Assembly (NCBI GenBank): GCA_019352035.1
Contig: JABBNZ010000025.1
Coordinates: 1 to 46,790, forward strand
Source: Pseudomonadota bacterium
Lineage (GTDB): Bacteria > Pseudomonadota > Gammaproteobacteria > Steroidobacterales > Steroidobacteraceae
Direction of reading: 5' to 3'
Length of the DNA stretch: 46,790 nucleotides
Shown: positions 33,323-42,153 of the stretch, piece by piece
Layout of the letters: each line of letters begins with the position of its first letter
Numbering within the stretch: the first letter of the stretch is position 1
The notes under the pieces: generated by a model
The model's database searches: none
Told to the model about the DNA's origin: nothing
The model's input: only the letters and a program-made list of their open reading frames with translations
Program-made: the position numbers and the translations under genes

Positions 33323-34435
33323 GTGCCGAAGCCGAAAATGCTGCTGCCCCTCGTTGCCTGGGCCTGCGCCGCCCTATCGCTGGCTGCGGGAGCCGTCCGG
33401 GCGGCCCCTCGCGCCGGCGACATCACCCGCATCGCCACCCTGCAGGTCCCGGGCCGACCGCTCAAAACCTTCGACATCGGCTTCGTCAACGCGGATGGCG
33501 TCTATGCGCTCTCCGACCGCTCGAACGCGGGCCTCGACTTCTTCGATGCGGCCACCGGCCGCTTTCTCGGCCGCGCCACTGGGTTCAAGGGCTATGGCGG
33601 CACGGGCGGCTTCGATACGGCCGGCCCGAACGGCGTAGTGGCCGTCGGCAGGAACCAGTTCTGGGCAGGCGACGGCGACAGCACGGTCAAGGTCGTCGAC
33701 GTGCACACCCGGAAGGTGATCGCATCCATCTCGACCGGCGGCAGGAAGCGTACGGATGAGATCTCCTACGATCCGCGCGATCACCTCGTCATCGCCGTCA
33801 ACAATGCCGATGACCCGCCGTTCGTCACCTTCATTTCCACGCGCACGCGCAAGATCGTCGGCCGGCTGCGGCTCGAGCACGCCACCGAGGGTGCCGAGCA
33901 GTCCCTGTGGAATCCCGCGACCGGGCTCGTCTATCTCTCGATTCCCTCGCTCGACGGCGTCAAGGCCCGGGGAGCGGTGGCCGTGATCGACCCGCATACC
34001 TTCCGGCTGGTGAAGCTCATGCCAGTGCCCCGGTGCATGCCGGCGGGGCTCGCGCTCGGGCCGCACGATGACCTGCTGCTGGGGTGCAGCGATGACGGCG
34101 TGGCGGCGGGCTTTCCGGCGCGCTCCTTCGTGATGAATGCGAAGACCGGCAGGATCCTCGCGCGCCTGCCGCGGGTCGGCGGCTCGGACGAGGTCTGGTC
34201 GGACCGCAAGGCGGGCCGTTACTACCTCGCGGCCGTGGACAACACCGGCGGACCCGTGCTCGGGGTCATCGACTCCAGAACCAACCGCTGGATCGGCAAT
34301 CTGGCCACGGGGCCCCACGCCCATTCCGTCGCGGCCGACGCGGCCACCGGCAAGGTGTTCGTGCCGATCGCGGCCGGCTCCGCGCCCGACTGCGCCCGGG
34401 GCTGCATCGCCGTGTTCGGTCCGCACGGCAAATGA
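33323..34435 (+). CDS. YncE-like periplasmic beta-propeller protein
   Basis: Secreted YVTN/YncE-type beta-propeller of 370 residues. Signal peptide (about 1-28, LSLAAGAVRAAP). Repeats of about 40-45 residues carry the pattern D-x-T-K/R-x-I/V followed by a strand: VVDVHTRKVIASISTG, FISTRTRKIVGRLRL, VIDPHTFRLVKLMPV, VMNAKTGRILARLP, VIDSRTNRWIGNL. Two Cys near the end (CARGC) and one pair mid-protein could form disulfides. The GTG at 33323 has AGAGAGG 5 bp before it; ATG 33338 is the alternative. Its divergent TonB receptor suggests a ligand-capture or accessory role (inference). The last 214 bp are overlapped antisense by the PilZ gene frame. Confidence 0.82.
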   Translation: MPKPKMLLPLVAWACAALSLAAGAVRAAPRAGDITRIATLQVPGRPLKTFDIGFVNADGVYALSDRSNAGLDFFDAATGRFLGRATGFKGYGGTGGFDTAGPNGVVAVGRNQFWAGDGDSTVKVVDVHTRKVIASISTGGRKRTDEISYDPRDHLVIAVNNADDPPFVTFISTRTRKIVGRLRLEHATEGAEQSLWNPATGLVYLSIPSLDGVKARGAVAVIDPHTFRLVKLMPVPRCMPAGLALGPHDDLLLGCSDDGVAAGFPARSFVMNAKTGRILARLPRVGGSDEVWSDRKAGRYYLAAVDNTGGPVLGVIDSRTNRWIGNLATGPHAHSVAADAATGKVFVPIAAGSAPDCARGCIAVFGPHGK

Positions 34436-34779
34436 CGCACCGAGGGCAGCGCTCGGGCTCTCGCTCGGGCGCTGCCTGCGCGCTTGTTGCCGGCCATGAG
34501 CTGGCGCACCGCTCCCGGCGCGAACTCACACCATTCGATCCCGACCCCGCTTTCGCTCTGGCGCACCACATAGGCCGCAAGCCGCACCGGGCCGCCGCCT
34601 GAGCCGCTCTGCGTGAGGGTGACCTCGACGGGCCCGCGCGGCGGACCCCTGCCTTGCGTGCGCACGAAAGCTCCGCTCGAGCTGACGTTCTCGAGCGACC
34701 CTGTGACCGGCGCCGAGGAGCCCGAGGACAGCTCCACGGTCAGACGCACCTCGACGCGCTCGCCCCATCGATGCTCCAT
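34222..34779 (-). CDS. PilZ-domain protein with antisense-overlapping tail
   Basis: A PilZ-type protein; the domain is residues 1-105 (EHRWGERVEVRLTVELSS, LENVSSSGAFVRTQ, RLAAYVVRQSESGVGIEWCEFAP). PilZ domains bind cyclic-di-GMP or act as adaptors. The RxxxR part appears as RWGER at the start, while the second motif is NVSSSGAFV with Asn in place of the usual Asp of DxSxxG, so c-di-GMP binding may be weak. After about residue 105 there is no stop until 34222, and the tail of about 80 residues is antisense to the propeller gene. The tail composition looks like antisense shadow, so the functional unit is probably just the PilZ part. Confidence 0.75.
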   Translation of the reverse strand: MEHRWGERVEVRLTVELSSGSSAPVTGSLENVSSSGAFVRTQGRGPPRGPVEVTLTQSGSGGGPVRLAAYVVRQSESGVGIEWCEFAPGAVRQLMAGNKRAGSARARARALPSVRHLPCGPNTAMQPRAQSGAEPAAIGTNTLPVAASAATEWAWGPVARLPIQRLVLESMTPSTGPPVLSTAAR

Positions 34780-34953
34780 GACCGTCTCTCCCCGCAGCGT
34801 GCTGGGAGCTCCATTATGCGCTCACGGGGTGCGCAGAGAAGCGCTTTCCAACATCGCGCGCACTCATTTCGCCGGCCGTCGCAATCCCTTCAGCCGCCTC
34901 GCCGGCGCGGCGGCGACGGGTCCCGCCATGCGGCGGCGCGAGTGTCAGGTCGA

Positions 34954-36246
34954 TCAGGCCACGTGTTGCGCATGGGCGGCCGGAGCCGGAGCCGGAGCGG
35001 CGCTCACGAGAGCCCTGTCGTAGAGCGACTCCAGGCGCGCGACGCTGCGGTCCCAGGTGAACAGCTGCTGTACGCGCCGGCGGCCGGCGGCGCCCATGCG
35101 CGCGCGCAGGGCCGGGTTCTCGAGCAGCGTGCGGATGGCGGCGGCGAGTCCCTCACCATCGCCCCGCTCGACGAGAATCCCCGTCTCCCCATCCACCACC
35201 ACCTCCGGCAGCGCCCCGCCGCGCGTGGCGATGACCGGCAATCCCGCGGCCATGGCCTCGATCACCGGGATTCCGAAGGGCTCGTGCCAGAGCGAGGGGA
35301 AGACGAAGATTCCGGCCTGTGAATAGTGCGAGCAGATCTGCGAGTTGGCCACGCGGCCCTGGAGGACCGCGCGCCCGCCGAGCGCGGCCGCCTGGCGGGA
35401 GACGAGGTCGTAGTAGGCTCCGGGTTGACTGTAGTACCGGGTCAGGCCGTTGAAGATCGGATCGCGCCCGTGCGGATCGACATACTCCTTCGGCGATACA
35501 TCGAAAGGCCCCACCAGGCTGACACTCGCCTGCGGATGCCCGCGCAGCACCTCGCTCATCGCCGAGAGCAGCACATGCACTCCCTTCTCCGGGCAGAGCC
35601 GCCCGACGAAGAGCACGGTGCTCGAGGCGGCCGGCTGCGCGGCGACCTGCAGGAAGCGCTCATCGACTCCGTTGTAAAGCTCGTGGCAACGCGCGGCCGC
35701 TTCAGGGTAGAGGCGGCGGATGCCGTCGGCGACGAACCGGCTGCAGCCGAGGATCAGCGCCGTATCCGCCAGTCGCGGCCGGATCACCGCCGGGTCGAAA
35801 TCGGCGAGCGAGTGATCATGCATGTGCAGCACGATCCGCGCGTCGGGGTTGGCGCGGCGGATCGGCGTGACGAAGTTGGAGACCGTGTGCAGGTGAACGA
35901 GATCGCAGTTGCGCGCGCGGATGTCCCGAGCCACTTTCTGCGCATAGTGGGCGTAGTAGAAGGGACTCAGCCTGAAGGGGCGCCCGCGGTTGAAGAGCCG
36001 TCTGGCATCGAACAGCTTCAGGCCATTCAGGGCCCGGTCGATGCCTTCAGGGATGCGCCGGTAGGTGACGCCTTCGTGGGTCTCGATCTCCTTCTCGCCC
36101 GCGACCCACTTCGGATAGGTCACGACCTCGTGGTGGCGCGCCAGGCGGCGGCCGATCTCGTAGTTGACGATCGCCAGCGCGTCGTAGAGCCGGGTGACGG
36201 GCAGCGGGATATCGGAATGCGGATAGACTTGTGCGATTCTGGCCAT
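34954..36246 (-). CDS. GT4-family glycosyltransferase
   Basis: Retaining GT-B glycosyltransferase of 430 residues. The N-terminal acceptor domain holds LVHLHTVSNFVTPIRRANPDARIVLHMHDHS. The C-terminal donor domain holds VLFVGRLCPEKGVHVLLSAM and the E-x7-E motif in WHEPFGIPVIEAMAAGLPVIATRGGALPEVV. It transfers a nucleotide-sugar residue, probably to a cell-envelope lipid or polysaccharide; the donor and acceptor are not readable. It ends with an Ala/Pro-rich tail. It is the last gene of a run with a flippase-fold protein and a sulfotransferase, 145 bp apart from the former. Confidence 0.88.
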   Translation of the reverse strand: MARIAQVYPHSDIPLPVTRLYDALAIVNYEIGRRLARHHEVVTYPKWVAGEKEIETHEGVTYRRIPEGIDRALNGLKLFDARRLFNRGRPFRLSPFYYAHYAQKVARDIRARNCDLVHLHTVSNFVTPIRRANPDARIVLHMHDHSLADFDPAVIRPRLADTALILGCSRFVADGIRRLYPEAAARCHELYNGVDERFLQVAAQPAASSTVLFVGRLCPEKGVHVLLSAMSEVLRGHPQASVSLVGPFDVSPKEYVDPHGRDPIFNGLTRYYSQPGAYYDLVSRQAAALGGRAVLQGRVANSQICSHYSQAGIFVFPSLWHEPFGIPVIEAMAAGLPVIATRGGALPEVVVDGETGILVERGDGEGLAAAIRTLLENPALRARMGAAGRRRVQQLFTWDRSVARLESLYDRALVSAAPAPAPAAHAQHVA

Positions 36247-36390
36247 GGCATTGGCTGGGCAGCAATCACCATGCCCAGCCTGCTGGCTGAGCGGCGCCCC
36301 GACTGCCAGAAAAAAAAGAACGCCGCGGCGTACGCACTTTCCGCCAGCTCTGGTAGAGCCCGGCGGGAGACTGAGTGCTCCGGCGGCGGA

Positions 36391-37389
36391 TCACGATCCG
36401 CAGGAGGTCCCACTGCGGCCGCGAACGATCGCGGGGTCGGTGCCGAGGGCGCCCCCGAGGGTGGCCACTCCCATCGTCAGGTCGCGCGCCCGGCGGGCGA
36501 GCGACGCGGCTACCGCCGCCGCGGCTGGGATGCCGAACACCGCGCAGGCCAGCACGTAGCTCGCTTCCTGCACGCCCGCCGCCGCGGGCACCATGAAGGC
36601 TAACGTTCTGAGGATCGCCACGACGCTGTCGATCACCAGCGCACGGGGCACGCTCACCGGCTCGCCGAGCAGAGCGAAGATCAGCCACAGTTCCGCCGCG
36701 CCGAGGAACCAGCACAGCACGTGCAGAGCGAACGCCCACGCCAGCCGGGGTCGGCGGCTGAGGATGTCATCGAGCACCGTGTTGATGTCTCCCTCCGCAT
36801 GCATGCGGTGGAGCGAGGCCAACACCGGCCATCGCTGGGAGACATTGCGCACCGCGCGCTGGAAGAGAGTGCCCAGGCGCCGCCGCATCAGCACGGTAAC
36901 GGAGACCGCGGCGGCGCTCACGGCGAGACCGAGCTCGAGCGGGCGCATGAGTGCGGAACCGGGCGCGGTGGCCAGGAGCGCCAGGACACCGGCCACCACG
37001 TAGGGCAGCTTCGCGCCGAGCTCGATGACCAGATCGACCGTCATCGAGAGGATTCCCCGAAGCGCCGCCGGGCCGCCGAGGCGCAGCGCGCGCACGCCGA
37101 GCACGAACCCGCCGATCTGCGAGAAGGGCAGCGTTTCCGCGGCGGCATCGCGCACGAGGCGCGCCCATATGAACCTGGCCGGGGAGGCGATGCGGACGGT
37201 GCCCGTCGCCAGATACCAGGCGATCCCCATGAGCGCCACGATCGGCAGGTGCGCGAGCACGATGATGAGGAGCCCCGTCAGGCGGAGCCTCTCGAGCGTG
37301 TGCAGCACGACGCCGACGCCGGCGTAGATCAGCGTGGCGGCCAGCACCGCCGCGCCGAGGGCCAGGCCGAGGGCCGCGCGCCATTTCAT
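36391..37389 (-). CDS. HpnL-like lysylphosphatidylglycerol-synthase-fold membrane protein
   Basis: Polytopic membrane protein of 332 residues with about eight helices. RLVRDAAAETLPFSQIGGFVLGVRALRLGG and the later FMVPAAAGVQEASYVLACAVFGIP are signature segments of the flippase-like (UPF0104/AglD/HpnL) fold. HpnL proteins are linked to hopanoid loci, but no other hopanoid gene is in this window. A role in moving or modifying a glycolipid at the inner membrane is inferred from the neighbouring GT4 and sulfotransferase. The gene starts 5 bp after the sulfotransferase stop, so the two are co-transcribed. Confidence 0.75.
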   Translation of the reverse strand: MKWRAALGLALGAAVLAATLIYAGVGVVLHTLERLRLTGLLIIVLAHLPIVALMGIAWYLATGTVRIASPARFIWARLVRDAAAETLPFSQIGGFVLGVRALRLGGPAALRGILSMTVDLVIELGAKLPYVVAGVLALLATAPGSALMRPLELGLAVSAAAVSVTVLMRRRLGTLFQRAVRNVSQRWPVLASLHRMHAEGDINTVLDDILSRRPRLAWAFALHVLCWFLGAAELWLIFALLGEPVSVPRALVIDSVVAILRTLAFMVPAAAGVQEASYVLACAVFGIPAAAAVAASLARRARDLTMGVATLGGALGTDPAIVRGRSGTSCGS

Positions 37390-37393
37390 GGCG

Positions 37394-38644
37394 TCAGTTC
37401 CGTGGGCGCTGGGCGGTGCTCGCTATGGGCGGCCATTCGAGGTCTATGCCGAACGCATCCGTGTACGGTTTGAACTGCGCGCGCAGGGTGCCAGGATCGA
37501 GCCCGAACCGCGCCAGATCGTATCGATGCGGGCGATGGCGGCGATTCGAGCGGTTGCCGAGCCACTTGCGCATGCGCCGTGCGGCATCGCGGCTCGAGGC
37601 ATGGGCGCCGTGGCGCAGGAGGCGGTCCGCCACCTCCTGCGGGTCCGCGACGATCTCGCGGTAGTGCAGGTGCAGAATGGAGCTGGAGGAGCCTGCCGCA
37701 TGCATCATCCGCTGCGCGCCATCGAGCCAGGACGCGCAGACCTGCTGTCCGATCTCCGCCAGATCGACGTGATGGGCGAAGGGGCGCCGCAGCACTTCGG
37801 TCAGCCGCGCGACGGAGGCCAGCACCGCGACCGGGTCGCGATGGATGAAGACCCAATGCGCATCCGGGTAGATGGCACGGATCTCATCCAACGCGAACAC
37901 GTGATCGGGTGACTTGAGAATCCAGCGCCTGCCCGGCATCTGCGCATCCAGGTGCTGCAGAAATCGCTTGTGGAAGCGGTACGCCTCCGCGTGTCCATGG
38001 TGCTGCAGCCATCTCTGGTAGCTCGGCACGCGATAGGTGCTGTCGTAACGCAGGCTCTGGAACACCTGGGCGGTGATGTCGGTGCACTCCTCCGGCTCAC
38101 CGGCCGCCACCTCGTGCAGGGAGTTGAGATCCGGTGCGAGGAGGCGCATGAGGTAGAACTGCGCCTGCACCCGCGCGCGGTTCAGGCTCTCTCCCAGCCA
38201 GCCGGCGGAGGATGGATGGGGGTGCACCAGCCGCCAGGAGAGCGGCGCCGCCACGGACGGATCGCGCACCAGGAGCCGATGCAGGAAAGTCGAGCCGCTG
38301 CGCGGCATCCCGGTGATGAAGATCGGGCGCTCGATGCGGCGGGCGAGCACCGACGGATCCGCGCGCTCGCGGCGCTCGAACTCGAGCAGGTTGTGGAGGC
38401 TGCGCCGGATCTCGAACCGGACCGCATTGCGGCCCAGGGAATTCAGGTCGCTTTCCCTGTTGCAGGAGTCGACCAGGCGCTGCAGCGGCTGCGCGAACGA
38501 GCGGTCGGCGAAACCCTGCCGTTTCGAGCGCTTGAGCGCCGCCGTAAGCATTTCCCCGGCATCGAGCGGCCGCCCGCTGCCCCGCCCGGTTGCGCCGGGG
38601 CCGGGAGTCCGATCCTGTGTTCCCACCAATCCGCCTTTCGCCAT
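37394..38644 (-). CDS. Sulfotransferase-family protein
   Basis: PAPS-dependent sulfotransferase-like protein of 416 residues. The 5'-phosphosulfate loop RPIFITGMPRSGSTFLHRLL is near 105 and the 3'-phosphate motif HWVFIHRDPVAVLASVARL near 260, followed by a helical C-terminus. The first 60 residues are basic and low-complexity. It should move a sulfo group from PAPS to a hydroxyl on a lipid, glycan or small molecule. The first gene of a unit with the HpnL-like and GT4 genes. The ATG at 38644 is chosen; the frame stays open for 31 further codons upstream with poor protein composition. No sulfate activation genes are in the window. Confidence 0.82.
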   Translation of the reverse strand: MAKGGLVGTQDRTPGPGATGRGSGRPLDAGEMLTAALKRSKRQGFADRSFAQPLQRLVDSCNRESDLNSLGRNAVRFEIRRSLHNLLEFERRERADPSVLARRIERPIFITGMPRSGSTFLHRLLVRDPSVAAPLSWRLVHPHPSSAGWLGESLNRARVQAQFYLMRLLAPDLNSLHEVAAGEPEECTDITAQVFQSLRYDSTYRVPSYQRWLQHHGHAEAYRFHKRFLQHLDAQMPGRRWILKSPDHVFALDEIRAIYPDAHWVFIHRDPVAVLASVARLTEVLRRPFAHHVDLAEIGQQVCASWLDGAQRMMHAAGSSSSILHLHYREIVADPQEVADRLLRHGAHASSRDAARRMRKWLGNRSNRRHRPHRYDLARFGLDPGTLRAQFKPYTDAFGIDLEWPPIASTAQRPRN

Positions 38645-38848
38645 GACGGCTGACTCTGCGGTGACGCATCCGCCTCCGCTGCGGAGCTGCCGGCCGCTCA
38701 AGGGGTTGCAGCCGCAAGAATGCGGCCCGACGGCCAAGCACCACCCGATCCGGCCTCGAGCCCGTCACAAATTTACCTAAATCCGTCCGATTGTGCCTCC
38801 GGCGCATCCGCAGGCGTGCCGGCGCGGCCCGACGGGCGGGCTGGGGCC

Positions 38849-39433
38849 CTATTCGGCGGCGGAGGTCAGCGCGCGCTCGATCCGCTTGTCGGGCACCAGC
38901 CAGAGGCAAGCCACCCCGGCGTAGATGCCGAGTGCCGCCCGCGGCCAGCGGCCGGAAAGCCCGATGGCGAGCAGGTAGAGGAGGGGAGAGAGCCTGCCCT
39001 TCCAGTCGCGGCCGACGGCACGGCTGAGGAGCGATTTGCGTCCCTGGGAGCGGATGATGAATTGCTGCAAGATCCAGTACGCCACGGCCGCCATGAGCAG
39101 CACGATGCCGTACACGCCGACAGGAACGGGTGCGAAACGGGTCGTGTCCATCCAGGCGGTGGCGGCCGGAAAGAGGGACAGCCAGAAGAGAAGGTGCAGG
39201 TTCGCCCACAGGATCGCTCCCGTCACGCCCGAGGCGGCATGCATCATGTGATGGTGGTTGTTCCAGTAGATGCCAAGATAGACGAAGCTCAGCACATAGC
39301 TCAGGAACACGGGCGCGAGCGGCGTGAGCGCCCCCCAGCTGCCGACGGCCGGCGGCCTGAGCTCGAGCACCATGATGGTGATGATGATGGCGATGACGCC
39401 GTCGCTGAACGCTTCGAGTCTGCTCTTGCCCAT
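38849..39433 (-). CDS. TMEM175/DUF1211-family potassium channel-like protein
   Basis: Integral membrane protein of 194 residues. The first helix carries the family signature RLEAFSDGVIAIIITIMVLEL (FSD motif), followed by five more helices, with a His-rich loop YWNNHHHMMHA between helices 2 and 3. Prokaryotic TMEM175 members form tetrameric K+ channels. The start ATG at 39433 is preceded by GAGGG and places the signature at residue 5. The gene is alone in its strand run, divergent from the yceH gene. Confidence 0.87.
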   Translation of the reverse strand: MGKSRLEAFSDGVIAIIITIMVLELRPPAVGSWGALTPLAPVFLSYVLSFVYLGIYWNNHHHMMHAASGVTGAILWANLHLLFWLSLFPAATAWMDTTRFAPVPVGVYGIVLLMAAVAYWILQQFIIRSQGRKSLLSRAVGRDWKGRLSPLLYLLAIGLSGRWPRAALGIYAGVACLWLVPDKRIERALTSAAE

Positions 39434-39579
39434 GCTCAAGCCCTCGGATCTCCCGCCGCGAGAATAGCGCAGCCTGGATCGCGCCGATCGCCTCCAGGAT
39501 CGCATTTGTCACGCGCTAGCGGGTGAGGTCCGCGGGCTTGGCCATATATCACCCCGGGTGGCTCCGTTAAGATAGCGCA

Positions 39580-40254
39580 ATGCGTATCGAGCTCGATTCC
39601 CTGGAAGCGCGCGTGATCGGCTGCATGCTGGAGAAGCAGATCACGACGCCCGATCAGTATCCCCTCTCCCTCAACGCCCTGGTGAGCGCCTGCAACCAGA
39701 AGAGCAACCGCGAGCCCGTGATGAGCCTGGATGAGCCCACCGTCCAGCACACGCTCGATGCGCTCTCGCGCAAGCACCTGTTGCTCGAGCGCTCGGGCTT
39801 CGGCAGCCGCGTCCCCAAGTACCAGCACCTCTTCTGCAACACCGAGTATGGGAGCCTCAAGCTCTCCGCGCAGGAGCTCGCCATCGTGTGCGAGCTGCTG
39901 CTGCGCGGCCCTCAGACCCCGGGCGAGCTGCGCTCGCGCGCGGCGCGCATGGCCTCTTTGGCCGACGTGTCGGAGGTCGAGGCGGCGCTGCAGAATCTCC
40001 TCGAGCGCGAGCCTGCGCTCGTGGCGAGACTCCCCCGGGAGCCGGGGCGACGCGAGGTGCGCTACACCCATCTCTTCAGCGGCGAGCCGACGCCGCAGGC
40101 GCCTGTGCAAAGCGCGATGGCGGAGGATGCCGGTGCCCGGACGGAAGAGGGCGACTCCCTGACACAGCGCATCGCCAGACTCGAGGAGGACGTGCGGCAG
40201 CTTCGCGCGGAGCTGCGGGAGTTGAAGCCAGGAGGAGGCCCTCCTGAGGCGTGA
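39580..40254 (+). CDS. yceH: YceH family (DUF480) winged-helix protein
   Basis: A protein of 224 residues with two winged-helix domains ([63 protein letters not shown]). A C-terminal coiled coil ([21 protein letters not shown]) ends it. This UPF0502 family is typical of proteobacteria; function unknown, possibly nucleic-acid binding. No Shine-Dalgarno is seen. A TAAGAT string at 39568-39573 is only 6 bp before the ATG, so the transcript could be leaderless. Confidence 0.88.
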   Translation: MRIELDSLEARVIGCMLEKQITTPDQYPLSLNALVSACNQKSNREPVMSLDEPTVQHTLDALSRKHLLLERSGFGSRVPKYQHLFCNTEYGSLKLSAQELAIVCELLLRGPQTPGELRSRAARMASLADVSEVEAALQNLLEREPALVARLPREPGRREVRYTHLFSGEPTPQAPVQSAMAEDAGARTEEGDSLTQRIARLEEDVRQLRAELRELKPGGGPPEA

Positions 40255-40272
40255 GGGGGCGGCCGGCCGCCG

Positions 40273-41127
40273 TCAGAGGAAGAAGTCCGGCTGCAGATCC
40301 TCCTCGCGCACGTCCGTGGCCCGGTAGCGCGCGAAATCCGTGAGCCCCGCCTCGCGCAGGATGTCCTCGTCGATGCAGTAGCGGCCCGAGAAGCCGCGGC
40401 TGTCGCGGGTCAGGATGATGTGGGCGGCATCCGCCAGGATCTCAGGCGAGCGGACGCGGTGCAGCGCCTCGGCGCCGGCGCCCTGCATGGCAATCCGCAG
40501 CGCCGCCGTCCCGATCACGGTGCGCGGCCACAGAGCATTCACCGCGATGCCGCGGGCGCGCAGCTCCCCTGCCAGGCCGAGCACGCACAGGCTCATGCCG
40601 AACTTCGCCAACGAGTACGCCAGATGGGGCGCGAACCAGCGCTCCTCGAAGTTAAGCGGCGGGGCGAGCATCAGAATGTGCGGATTCGGGGCGCGCTCGA
40701 GATGCGGCAGACACAGCTTCGAGCAAAGGAAGGTCCCCCGCGTATTGACCTCGTGCATCAGATCGAAGCGGCGCATGTCGGTCGCGCGCGTGCCGGTGAG
40801 GCTGATGGCGCTCGCATTGTTGACCAGGATGTCGATGCCGCCGAACTCCTGCGCAGTCCGCTGCACCGCACGGGCCACCTGCTCCTCGTCGCGGATGTCC
40901 ACCGCGAGCGGCAATGCGCGTCCCCCGGCGGCCTCGATCTCGGCCGCGGCGGTGAAGATCGTTCCCGGCAGCTTCGGGTGCGGCTCGGTCGTCTTCGCCG
41001 CGATGGCCACGTTCGCGCCATCTTTGGCAGCCCGGAGCGCGATGGCCAGCCCGATCCCGCGGCTTGCGCCGGTGATGAAGAGCGACCGTCCCTTGAGCGT
41101 CGAGGAAGCGGGGTCCGCGGGTGCCAT
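40273..41127 (-). CDS. HSDL2-like short-chain dehydrogenase
   Basis: SDR-family protein of 284 residues. NAD(P) site TGASRGIGLAIALRA, structural NNASAISLTGT, and YSLAKFG with the catalytic Tyr and Lys. The segment ILMLAPPLNFEERWFAPHLAYSLAKFG matches the HSDL2/AtuB group, where I expect Ser before PPLN; here it is Ala, so the classical Ser-Tyr-Lys triad seems incomplete. It may be a weak oxidoreductase or use another residue. The ATG at 41127 has a GAGG site; a GTG at 41142 would add five residues. Substrate unknown, perhaps acyl or terpenoid. Confidence 0.85.
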   Translation of the reverse strand: MAPADPASSTLKGRSLFITGASRGIGLAIALRAAKDGANVAIAAKTTEPHPKLPGTIFTAAAEIEAAGGRALPLAVDIRDEEQVARAVQRTAQEFGGIDILVNNASAISLTGTRATDMRRFDLMHEVNTRGTFLCSKLCLPHLERAPNPHILMLAPPLNFEERWFAPHLAYSLAKFGMSLCVLGLAGELRARGIAVNALWPRTVIGTAALRIAMQGAGAEALHRVRSPEILADAAHIILTRDSRGFSGRYCIDEDILREAGLTDFARYRATDVREEDLQPDFFL

Positions 41128-41196
41128 GACAGCGAGCCTCACGATGCCGCCGGCGAGGGCGGGAGGCGGCCATGTTATGTTATCGGCGGCGGAGGC

Positions 41197-42153
41197 TCAA
41201 ATCGCGCGGCCGTAGTACAGCGCCGACACGTGCGTCGCCTCGGCGAAGAAGAGCCAGCGCTCGATGAGCAGCCCGATCGCGGCGCCGCCGAGGGCAAGGA
41301 CGATGGCCGCCAGGGGAAACACGGCGAGAGTCGCCATGACGGTGAGCGCCAGCGGCAGCAGAAAGGCGGTCGCGAGCGCGATGCGCCGCAGCCTGGCGGC
41401 GTGGCGCCGGCCGATCACGTATCCCATCTCGCGCAGGACGAAGTTCTCGGTGAAGTGCGGCGCATCGAGCGGCTTTACGACGGTCTTCGCGGCGCCATCC
41501 GCCCGCAGCCCGATGGCATTGGCGAGGGTCGCGAGCGGTGTCTGCGCATCGATGTGGCGCCAGTAGAGCCATTTGGCGATGAGCGCGAGAGCGGCCGAGC
41601 CGGCGGCCGCCGCGCCCGCAACGAGTCCCGGCGTGCCGAAGACGACGGTACGCAGCAGCGCGAACAATATGGCGCCCGAGAACGCGGCGTAGATCAGGTA
41701 GTCCGGCGCGGTGTGCGGATTGTGCCACTGGCGGATGGGCTTCAGGCTTCCATAGATCATCGCCGTGCAGTAGACGGTGCCGAGGGAAGCGGCGAGGGCG
41801 GCGAGTCCGGCCACGCGCGTCCAGCCGCCATCGCCATCCCGCAGGGCGGCGAGCCCCAAGGCGATCGCCACCGGGAAAGTCAGCACCGCGGCCACCCCCT
41901 CGCGCGAGAGCCAGGAGGAGCGCCACTGGCTGAAGGCGCGCCAGGCGCGGGCCTTGCGGCCGAGATGCAGCATCGATGCGGCGAGGCCGAGCGCGGCGAG
42001 CAGAAGTGCGAGCGCGACCCCCGCAATCACCAGGCTCGCGGCGCGCGCCGGGGGCAGCAGGCCGAGCGCCGCATAGAGGCCGATCCAGGCGAGCAGTCCA
42101 TACCCGAATCCCGTCGCCGTGGTGAGCAGCAGAATCGATGCGGCGGGCGTCAC
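41197..42153 (-). CDS. soeC: DmsC/SoeC-type quinone-linked membrane subunit
   Basis: Membrane anchor of 318 residues with eight hydrophobic helices, DmsC family. Internal markers are TVYCTAMIYGSLKPIRQWHNP and a loop ending NFVLREMGYVIGRRHA. It should pass electrons between the FeS subunit and the quinone pool. The start is a GTG at 42153, just inside the end of the soeB-like gene (4-bp overlap); the frame remains open far upstream but lies antisense or in shadow. In the Soe complex this subunit binds the cytoplasm-facing catalytic unit. Confidence 0.82.
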   Translation of the reverse strand: MTPAASILLLTTATGFGYGLLAWIGLYAALGLLPPARAASLVIAGVALALLLAALGLAASMLHLGRKARAWRAFSQWRSSWLSREGVAAVLTFPVAIALGLAALRDGDGGWTRVAGLAALAASLGTVYCTAMIYGSLKPIRQWHNPHTAPDYLIYAAFSGAILFALLRTVVFGTPGLVAGAAAAGSAALALIAKWLYWRHIDAQTPLATLANAIGLRADGAAKTVVKPLDAPHFTENFVLREMGYVIGRRHAARLRRIALATAFLLPLALTVMATLAVFPLAAIVLALGGAAIGLLIERWLFFAEATHVSALYYGRAI

